From: Virgibacillus ndiopensis
GTDB taxonomy: Bacteria; Bacillota; Bacilli; Bacillales; Amphibacillaceae
Reading direction: 5' to 3'
Assembly (NCBI RefSeq): GCF_900187325.1
Contig: NZ_FZMZ01000004.1
Span: 558,001 to 622,000, forward strand
DNA length: 64,000 nt
Part shown: piece after piece, positions 58,083 to 64,000 of the stretch
How positions within the stretch are numbered: the stretch's first letter is position 1
Layout of the letters: the number at the start of each line of letters is the position of its first letter
Translations under genes and position numbers: made by a program
The notes under the pieces: generated by a model
The model's input: the letters and a program-made list of their open reading frames with translations, nothing else
What the model was told of the DNA's origin: nothing
Databases searched by the model: none

Positions 58083-59583
58083 GATTCTCCCCTCCTGTTG
58101 CCGCCCTCATTATTTTCTCTTGATCAGCGACTTCTCTATCTAAAGTTCGTGTTATCTTGCCTTCATGAATAACCATAATACGATCACTCACTCCAAGAAC
58201 TTCTGGAAGCTCGGAGGAAATCATAATAATCGCTACACCCTTTTCGGTAAGTTCATTCATAATTGTATATATTTCTTTTTTTGCCCCAACATCAACACCG
58301 CGGGTTGGCTCATCAAGGATTAGCAGCTTTGGTTTAATTCCTAACCATTTTGCAATAACAACCTTTTGCTGATTACCTCCACTCAAATGTTTGATTTCTT
58401 GTTCGATACCAGTTGTTTTAACTTGAAGTCTTTTAATCAGATCACTAATCAACTTATTTTCCTTAGAAGCAGAGATAACCCCATTATTCGAAACCGCTTT
58501 CATATTTGTTAACGAAATATTTTCACGAATTGAAGCATTTAATACTAATCCTTTCGCTTTTCGATCCTCTGTAATAAAACCAATTCCAGCTTTGATCGCA
58601 TCACTTGGATGGTTAATCGTTAAGGCTTTTCCATCTAATTTAACGGTGCCATTATTTTTCTTTTCAAAACCGAAAATTGCTTCCATTATTTCCGTTCTGC
58701 CTGCCCCCATTAGTCCAGCTACTCCAAGGATTTCACCTTTTCTTACATTAAAACTAATATTTTCAAATACCCCTCGTCGGTCTAGATTATCTACTTCAAA
58801 AACTACATCGCCAATGATGCTAGTTCTTGCCGGGAATCGTTCCCCAAGCTCACGACCAACCATCATTTTCACAATTGCTTCAAAGCTTGTCTCACGAATG
58901 AACTCTGTACTAATGTACTGCCCATCACGCAATACTGTGATTCGATCACAAATTTGAAAAATCTCTTCCATTCTGTGCGAAATGTAGATGATACTTACTC
59001 CTTTTTTCCGAAGCGACTCGACAACATTGAAAAGACTTTCGATTTCACGTGCCGTTAATGCGGCAGTGGGCTCATCCATGATGATTAGTTCAGCATTTGT
59101 AGCTAGAGCACGAGCTATTTCTATCATCTGTTGTTTTCCAACGGATAAATCTCCAGCTGTATCTTCTGGTTGAATGTTTGTTGCACCCAAATCTTGTAAA
59201 CTAGTTTCCGTTTGTTTCTTCATTTCTTTCGTATTTAAAATTCCAGTTTTGCCATATGTCAGTTCTTTTCCAAGAAACATATTTTCAGCAACAGTTAAAT
59301 GTGGAATAATATTAAGTTCCTGGTGAATGACAATAATCCCATCTTGTTCTGCTTGTTTTGGATTAGAAAAATCTACTTTTTTCCCCTTCACCTTGATAAT
59401 CCCATTATCACGTGCATGTATTCCTGTTAACACTTTTATTAATGTTGATTTCCCTGCACCATTCTCCCCCATTAAGGCATGAATTTCTCCAGAATTAATT
59501 TCAAAATTAACCCCTTTTAACACTTGATTTCCTGAAAAAGACTTATCAATATTTATCATTTCAACAAAAGGTGTTTCGACCAT
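58060..59583 (-). CDS. rbsA: Ribose ABC transporter ATP-binding protein RbsA
   Basis: A tandem ATPase of 507 residues that energises ribose uptake. The start is ATG 59581-59583, 6 nt after AGGGGTG; a GTG three codons earlier overlaps that site. The first nucleotide-binding half has Walker [13 protein letters not shown], signature LSVGKQQM and Walker [13 protein letters not shown]. The second half has a degenerate Walker [13 protein letters not shown], signature LSGGNQQKV and [13 protein letters not shown]. This uneven pair is normal for the family. The gene follows rbsD by 18 bp. Confidence 0.95.
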   Translation of the reverse strand: MVETPFVEMINIDKSFSGNQVLKGVNFEINSGEIHALMGENGAGKSTLIKVLTGIHARDNGIIKVKGKKVDFSNPKQAEQDGIIVIHQELNIIPHLTVAENMFLGKELTYGKTGILNTKEMKKQTETSLQDLGATNIQPEDTAGDLSVGKQQMIEIARALATNAELIIMDEPTAALTAREIESLFNVVESLRKKGVSIIYISHRMEEIFQICDRITVLRDGQYISTEFIRETSFEAIVKMMVGRELGERFPARTSIIGDVVFEVDNLDRRGVFENISFNVRKGEILGVAGLMGAGRTEIMEAIFGFEKKNNGTVKLDGKALTINHPSDAIKAGIGFITEDRKAKGLVLNASIRENISLTNMKAVSNNGVISASKENKLISDLIKRLQVKTTGIEQEIKHLSGGNQQKVVIAKWLGIKPKLLILDEPTRGVDVGAKKEIYTIMNELTEKGVAIIMISSELPEVLGVSDRIMVIHEGKITRTLDREVADQEKIMRAATGGENHEALISN

Positions 59584-59601
59584 TTTTCTCACCCCTTTTC
59601 A

Positions 59602-59997
59602 TTAAAAAATTACACCAGCATGTAAAATGACATTGGCATACGGAGTTGCCTCTCCTGTTCGAATTACCGCTTTTGCTTTAGGAATTTCGGCTTTAAGCTG
59701 CTCATGTGACACATAATTTACTTGCACCTTGTCATAAAAATTCTTTAATTCATCGTGCAACACACTATTTTTGTCATGAATTTCTTTTGCAATTGTCATT
59801 TCCTCCACTTCCATGTCATCGGTAACCGCTTTAAAAACAGTTGTAAAACTTGGATTACCTATAGTTAATGACAAATCAATACAATGTATCTCATTCGGTA
59901 TCGGAAGTCCACAATCTGCAATAATTATTTTGTCTGTATGTCCAAGTTTCCCTAGTACGGATGTGATGTCTCGATTTAAAATGCCTGACTTTTTCAC
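59602..59997 (-). CDS. rbsD: D-ribose pyranase RbsD
   Basis: This enzyme of 131 residues interconverts the pyranose and furanose forms of ribose so that the kinase can act. The N terminus reads KKSGILNRDITSVLGKLGHT with the catalytic His in LGHTDKIIIADCGLPIP. The C-terminal half has RTGEATPYANVILHAGV, with Tyr and Asn of the active site. The start is GTG 59995-59997, which shares its first base with the last base of the rbsK stop TAG. Coupling with rbsK is therefore tight. Confidence 0.95.
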   Translation of the reverse strand: MKKSGILNRDITSVLGKLGHTDKIIIADCGLPIPNEIHCIDLSLTIGNPSFTTVFKAVTDDMEVEEMTIAKEIHDKNSVLHDELKNFYDKVQVNYVSHEQLKAEIPKAKAVIRTGEATPYANVILHAGVIF

Positions 59998-60890
59998 TAA
60001 GAAACCGTCCTTTCTTTGATAAATAAATCTACCTCAGTACCTGTTGGCATACCTCCTTGAGCACCAATTTTTGTCACCGACAGTGCTGCTGCGGCATTAG
60101 CATATTCAATAGCTTTTGTTAGCTTTGCGCCTCTGCCAAGCTGAGATGCAAGAGCACCATTAAAGGTATCTCCAGCTCCAGTCGTATCCTTCGCTTCTAC
60201 ATGGTGACTCGGTAAATATCGTTTTTCTCTATTTTCATAAAATTGAACTCCCCGTTCACCCTGTGTCACAATTACATTCTCTTGAATCGAAGTAAATTTT
60301 GGATCAGTCTTCATCGACAGCAACTCAATCTCGTTCGGTGTCAGAAAAGCTGAACCACTAAAAACAGCTTCGGGTAATTGTTGATATGGTGCTGGATTAA
60401 CAATTACTGGAATACCATATTCATTAGCTATTTTTAATGTGTGAACAACTGTTTCCATTGGAATTTCCAATTGTAGTAACACGATGTCACTTTTATTAAT
60501 AACGTCACGATGTCTTTCAACAAAGTCTGGCGTCACTAAACGATTCGCCCCTGACGAAACAATAATTCGATTATCATTTTCTGACAAAATAATGTTAGCA
60601 ATTCCTGTTGCCACGTCAGGAATTGTCTCTATACCATCATAATTTATACCTTCTGATTCTAAATGATCTAAAAGTGTGGCACCAAAAGTGTCATTACCTA
60701 TAGCACCAATCATATTTACTGATGAACCAAGTCGTGCAGCTGCAACTGCTTGATTAGCACCTTTTCCCCCTGGATACGTCGCAAATTCTCCCCCAATCAC
60801 GGTTTCGCCCTGCTTCGGTATTGTGTTTGTTGAAATTGATAAATCCATATTAATACTACCTACAATACAAACTGTGGAACTTACAGCCAT
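59997..60890 (-). CDS. rbsK: Ribokinase RbsK
   Basis: This PfkB-family kinase makes ribose 5-phosphate from ribose and ATP. The 297 residues start at ATG 60888-60890 after GGGGG; a longer frame to 60968 overlaps rbsR and lacks a site. Motifs are GSINMDLSISTNTIPKQGET at the N terminus, TYPGGKGANQAVAAARLG (sugar-binding GGKGANQA) and DTTGAGDTFNGALASQL with the catalytic Asp. It starts 4 bp after the rbsR stop. Confidence 0.95.
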   Translation of the reverse strand: MAVSSTVCIVGSINMDLSISTNTIPKQGETVIGGEFATYPGGKGANQAVAAARLGSSVNMIGAIGNDTFGATLLDHLESEGINYDGIETIPDVATGIANIILSENDNRIIVSSGANRLVTPDFVERHRDVINKSDIVLLQLEIPMETVVHTLKIANEYGIPVIVNPAPYQQLPEAVFSGSAFLTPNEIELLSMKTDPKFTSIQENVIVTQGERGVQFYENREKRYLPSHHVEAKDTTGAGDTFNGALASQLGRGAKLTKAIEYANAAAALSVTKIGAQGGMPTGTEVDLFIKERTVS

Positions 60891-60894
60891 GTTA

Positions 60895-61881
60895 TTACCC
60901 CCTTTTTCGTGTCGATTGACGCTCAATAAGCTGGACGGTAAATTCTTCTCTCTTTGTCTTATATCCACTATTATTAATTTGTTCTAGCAGCATTTCAGCA
61001 GCTTGTGTTCCAATATCATAGATTGGTTGTGCCATCGTCGATAGAGACGGTGTCGTGGTTTCCCCAACCGTAATTCCATCAAAAGCTATTATCGATAACT
61101 CATCAGGAACGTTTATTCCTAGTTCCTCAGCCCCTTTAAGCGCCCCAATACCCATCAAATCATTCCAAACAAAGATTCCATCTATTTCCGTGTGATCTGT
61201 GAGTAATTTTTTCGTTGCTTGAACAGCTGTTTCGAAATTGTATTCTCCTGGCACAATATAACTTGACAAAAACCAGTCTTCATTCTTAACCTCGTCAAGA
61301 TAACCCTTAAGTCGTTTTGCCGTATTACTTACATGTTCCGGACCGCATATATGTGCAATCCTTTTACATCCAACTGATTTTAAGTGCTGAACGGCCTGCC
61401 TAGCACCCTCTCGATTATTTACAGTTACCGAGGATATATTAGAACCTATGATTCTATCAAGCGCAATGATGGGAGTACTTATCTTACCAACAAGTTCTTT
61501 CGTAATCGTACTTGAAACAATTATTATGCCGTCCACTGACTTTTGTTGTAATGCATTCAAATACGTTTGTTCCTTTTCAAAATCGTCATCCGTATTACAC
61601 AGAATGAATGTATAACCATGTTGATTGGTAACATCCTCCACTGCTCGAGCAAGCTCTGGAAAGAAAGGGTTCATAATATCCGGAACAAATAAAGCTATCA
61701 TTTTCGATTTGCCTTTATACAGACTTCGTGCCACATCATTTGGTCGATAGTCTAATTGCTTAATTGCACTGTTAACCTTTTCTTTTGTTGATGGATTTAC
61801 ATAACCAGTACCGTTCATAACGCGCGAAACAGTAGCTGTTGAAACCCCGGCAAGCTTTGCAACATCTTTAATCGTTGTCAT
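60895..61881 (-). CDS. rbsR: Ribose operon repressor RbsR (LacI family)
   Basis: A repressor of 328 residues. The helix-turn-helix is TTIKDVAKLAGVSTATVSRV at 2-21 with the hinge helix RPNDVARSLYKGK. The effector domain has ALFVPDIMNPFFPELARAVE, NREGARQAVQHLKSVGCKRI and IDGIFVWNDLMGIGALKGAE, and should bind ribose or its phosphate. It is the first gene of the operon. Two copies of TGTAACCC-type palindromes flank the promoter just upstream, a layout for autorepression. The start is ATG with a weak GAGAGTG site. Confidence 0.95.
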   Translation of the reverse strand: MTTIKDVAKLAGVSTATVSRVMNGTGYVNPSTKEKVNSAIKQLDYRPNDVARSLYKGKSKMIALFVPDIMNPFFPELARAVEDVTNQHGYTFILCNTDDDFEKEQTYLNALQQKSVDGIIIVSSTITKELVGKISTPIIALDRIIGSNISSVTVNNREGARQAVQHLKSVGCKRIAHICGPEHVSNTAKRLKGYLDEVKNEDWFLSSYIVPGEYNFETAVQATKKLLTDHTEIDGIFVWNDLMGIGALKGAEELGINVPDELSIIAFDGITVGETTTPSLSTMAQPIYDIGTQAAEMLLEQINNSGYKTKREEFTVQLIERQSTRKRG

Positions 61882-61917
61882 TATAAAACCACTCTCTTAA
61901 ATTATTAAAAACAAAAG

Positions 61918-61983
61918 TGTAACCCGTTACATTAAATTATAGAAAAAAATTCACTTGAAAACGCATTCATGTAACCCATTACA
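61918..61983 (-). promoter_or_regulatory. Control region of the rbs operon: two RbsR operators, cre site, promoter
   Basis: Operator 1 is TGTAACCCGTTACA (61918-61931) and operator 2 TGTAACCCATTACA (61970-61983), near-perfect palindromes. Between them lies cre TGAAAACGCATTCA (61956-61969), one mismatch from the CcpA consensus and directly abutting operator 2. The -10 TATAAT is at 61936-61941 on the minus strand, so operator 1 covers the start site while cre and operator 2 cover the -35 region. Induction by ribose and glucose repression are inferred. Confidence 0.85.
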
Positions 61984-62056
61984 TAAATAATAAAGTGCGT
62001 GCACATAAGTGTCAATAACTTTTGCTAGAACGATAATTGTAGAGATTAAATAAATA

Positions 62057-62087
62057 AAAAGCATGGATAGTATGGGTCCATGCTTTT
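62057..62087 (-). terminator. Terminator of the exonuclease gene
   Basis: AAAAGCATGGA (62057-62067) pairs with TCCATGCTTTT (62077-62087), followed on the minus strand by TATTTATT. Confidence 0.88.
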
Positions 62088-62104
62088 CATTAGTGAGGCA
62101 CCGA

Positions 62105-62719
62105 TTAAAAGATTCTAATCTTACTGCTTCGTTTAAAAGATTTTGATTTTGGCGGTACATATCCACGTTCAAAAATTCTCCCTTTTGAGATCATACATTT
62201 CTGTAAAAACATTTCCAACGAGTCGGATTCATACTCCTCGATAGCCTTTAGTAATACTTTTGCTGCTACTTTTGCATCCTCTAAGGCATGGTGATGCTCG
62301 AACACGATATTATGATGGGCAGCAAGTGTGTTTAATTTATGACTCATTAAATCTGGCCAAACTCGTTTAGATATACTCGCTGTACAAAGATACTCCAACT
62401 CCGGATAACGCAAATCAAATCGATCCAGTGTTTGCCGAACAACACTCATATCGAAGCTTGCATTATGTGCAATTACAATATTATTATCAAGATATTTATG
62501 TAGTGTTGGCCACAGTTCAGCAAAAGTTGGTGCATCTTCTACATCACTTTCAGTTATACCATGAATGTATGTATTAAATGATTTGAATTCCATGAGTGGA
62601 TTTATTAGGCTATAAAATTCATCAACAATTCCCTGCTCATTAGCAACGACAACACCAATTGCACACGGACTGTTACGTTTTTCGTTTGCAGTTTCAAAGT
62701 CAATGGAGACGAAGTCCAT
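62105..62719 (-). CDS. DnaQ-like 3'-5' exonuclease (DEDDh)
   Basis: A stand-alone exonuclease of 204 residues. Exo I is VSIDFETANEKRNSPCAIGV (Asp, Glu), Exo II VIAHNASFDMSVVRQTL (Asp) and Exo III HHALEDAKVAAKVL (His, Asp), so all four catalytic acids and the general-base His are present. It resembles the epsilon-type exonucleases found singly in Bacillus. The C-terminal tail (YVPPKSKSFKRSSKIRIF) is basic and may bind nucleic acid. Start ATG follows AAAGGAGAT. It may serve in proofreading, RNA turnover or recombination; the sequence does not say which. Confidence 0.9.
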   Translation of the reverse strand: MDFVSIDFETANEKRNSPCAIGVVVANEQGIVDEFYSLINPLMEFKSFNTYIHGITESDVEDAPTFAELWPTLHKYLDNNIVIAHNASFDMSVVRQTLDRFDLRYPELEYLCTASISKRVWPDLMSHKLNTLAAHHNIVFEHHHALEDAKVAAKVLLKAIEEYESDSLEMFLQKCMISKGRIFERGYVPPKSKSFKRSSKIRIF

Positions 62720-62868
62720 GATAAAAATCTCCTTTGTTTTCTAATGTCAATAACAATATATAATACTATGTATTTCTAGTGTAAGGGAGAAGGAATTTCA
62801 TTGTAAATGAATGTGCATTGCTGTACCACGAATTAACGTAGTACTGCAATGCAATTATATCAACGCTA

Positions 62869-64000
62869 TTATAACTGTTTTACAGAATTATTCTTAAGAA
62901 TTTTATTTGGGTTCAGAATGGCATCAGGGTCCAGTGCTTGTTTAATCTTTTGCATTACCACTAACGCTTCTCCATGTTCTTTTTCCTGGTATTCCTGTTT
63001 ACCAATTCCAACACCGTGTTCACCCGTACATGTTCCACCTCTTTTAAGTGCATAATTCACAATACGAGTGTTTACATGTTTCGCCTTTTCAACGTCTTCT
63101 TGATTAGCCGGATCAATCATGATCAAAGCATGATAGTTACCATCCCCAACATGACCAACAACTCCGCCACTGAGTCCTGAATCTTCAATGGCTACTCTTG
63201 CCTCTTTAATAGCCCCTGCTAGCTTGGAAATTGGTACACAAACATCCGTTACCATTTGCTTTTTCCCTGGATGACCGTGGATGTATGCGTAAGCTACATT
63301 GTGACGTGCCTCCCAAAGGCGATTTCTGGCAGCTGTATCTGATTCAAATTTAATTTCCTTACAATTTTTATCGAGAACAATTTCTCTCGTAAATTCAATA
63401 TCATGATTAAGTCCAGCTTCATTACCATGGAATTCCAAGAATAATGTTGGTCCTTCTTTGTATGTTGTTCCACTATAAAGATTCATTTGCTTCATCGATT
63501 GTTCATCAACAAGTTCAACTCTTGCAATAGGAACACCAGCCTGTAAAATACCGACAACCGCTTCAACCGCATCATCGACACTATCAAATGATGCTCTTGC
63601 AGCCATAGTATGTTCAGGAATTCCATAAACCTTTAGTGTTAACTCAGTGAAACACCCCAATGTTCCTTCAGACCCGACAAAGAGACCATTCAAATGAAAA
63701 CCCGATGAAGATTTTGCTGCAAGATTACCTGTGTGAATGATTGCACCATCAGCCAGGATAACTTCTAAATCACGAACTTGATCTCGCATGACTCCATACT
63801 TAACAGCGGTTGTTCCACTAGCATTCGTTGCTGCCATACCTCCAAGCGTTGCATCAGCACCTGGATCCACTGAAAAAAATAAGCCATACTTTTTAAGCTC
63901 TTTATTTAATTGTGAACGTGTAACACCAGGTTGCACCTTGACCAGAAAATCATTCTCCCTAACTTCCAGCACCTTATTCATGAGTGAGAAATCAATCGTT
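62869..64000 (-). CDS. glcD: FAD-linked oxidase, GlcD type (glycolate/D-lactate oxidase), 5'-truncated by window edge
   Basis: This is the C-terminal ~377 residues of a flavoprotein that oxidises 2-hydroxy acids. The frame is open to the window edge and includes TIDFSLMNKVLEVREND before the first internal ATG, so the gene begins outside. The FAD-binding part has SVDPGADATLGGMAATNASG and GLFVGSEGTLGCFTELTL. The C-terminal FAD-oxidase domain ends VVGHVGDGNYHALIMIDP and GGTCTGEHGVGIGKQEY, with the metal-binding His residues. Glycolate, D-lactate or another 2-hydroxy acid could be the substrate. No GlcF-like partner is within this window. Confidence 0.9.
   Translation of the reverse strand, partial: TIDFSLMNKVLEVRENDFLVKVQPGVTRSQLNKELKKYGLFFSVDPGADATLGGMAATNASGTTAVKYGVMRDQVRDLEVILADGAIIHTGNLAAKSSSGFHLNGLFVGSEGTLGCFTELTLKVYGIPEHTMAARASFDSVDDAVEAVVGILQAGVPIARVELVDEQSMKQMNLYSGTTYKEGPTLFLEFHGNEAGLNHDIEFTREIVLDKNCKEIKFESDTAARNRLWEARHNVAYAYIHGHPGKKQMVTDVCVPISKLAGAIKEARVAIEDSGLSGGVVGHVGDGNYHALIMIDPANQEDVEKAKHVNTRIVNYALKRGGTCTGEHGVGIGKQEYQEKEHGEALVVMQKIKQALDPDAILNPNKILKNNSVKQL

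Overview
The window is a chromosome segment from a low-GC, endospore-forming member of the Bacillaceae, probably close to the Oceanobacillus/Virgibacillus/Lentibacillus group. The reasons are its AT-rich DNA, strong AGGAGG-type ribosome binding sites, many TTG and GTG starts, and sporulation or germination genes (GerAB/GerAC-type receptor, CsgA, a CotF-type coat protein, a Spo0E-type phosphatase). An OpuA glycine betaine importer, a T-box leader and CcpA-type cre sites fit too. I see no prophage, insertion sequence, CRISPR array or rRNA operon; one tRNA-Gly is present.

Layout. 1-1.6 kb: end of a germinant receptor operon. 1.7-4.9 kb: opuA operon in the order binding protein, permease, ATPase. 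5.4-9 kb: MarR regulator with an MMPL exporter. 9.1-15.2 kb: MurG, a MATE exporter, a zinc-ribbon membrane protein, a nucleoside and a purine permease. 15.4-20.1 kb: odhAB and a divergent 32-residue membrane protein with a long structured leader. 20.1-25.3 kb: TrmL, an amidase-domain protein, Ogt, QueG and an ABC-class ATPase. 25.4-30.4 kb: tRNA-Gly, an Fnr-type regulator with a site placed for self-activation, D-amino acid transaminase, a FlaR-type P-loop protein and an S9 peptidase. 30.5-34.3 kb: alpha/beta hydrolase, DinB-fold protein, YhgE/Pip protein. 34.6-41.2 kb: ABC-2 exporter with its two-component system (same gene order as LnrJKLMN) and an M20 amidohydrolase. 41.4-43.8 kb: a SAM hydrolase under a T-box, and a divergent reductase. 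43.9-44.3 kb: a type I toxin-like locus. 44.5-53.4 kb: DNA repair enzymes (deoxyinosine glycosylase, Nfo, Fpg/Nei), carbonic anhydrase, spore genes and several decayed genes. 53.4-64 kb: acyl-CoA ligase, coat protein, a complete rbsRKDACB operon, an exonuclease and a truncated GlcD-type oxidase.

How they work together. Most of the window is core metabolism, transport and sporulation. The regulatory RNA is the most distinctive part. (i) A T-box whose specifier region and tRNA-acceptor bulge best fit tRNA-Met lies before an enzyme that splits SAM into adenosine and methionine. (ii) A 28-residue membrane peptide of the holin-like toxin type is encoded on a short RNA with a sequestered ribosome binding site and complementary 5' and 3' ends, as in known type I toxin mRNAs. 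(iii) A second tiny membrane protein follows a structured leader of about 175 nt of unknown class. Several genes carry small frame-breaking lesions, including a 4-bp tandem duplication in a GNAT acetyltransferase. Two short tandem-repeat arrays and three remnants of a dispersed Bacillaceae-type intergenic repeat fill much of the noncoding space.
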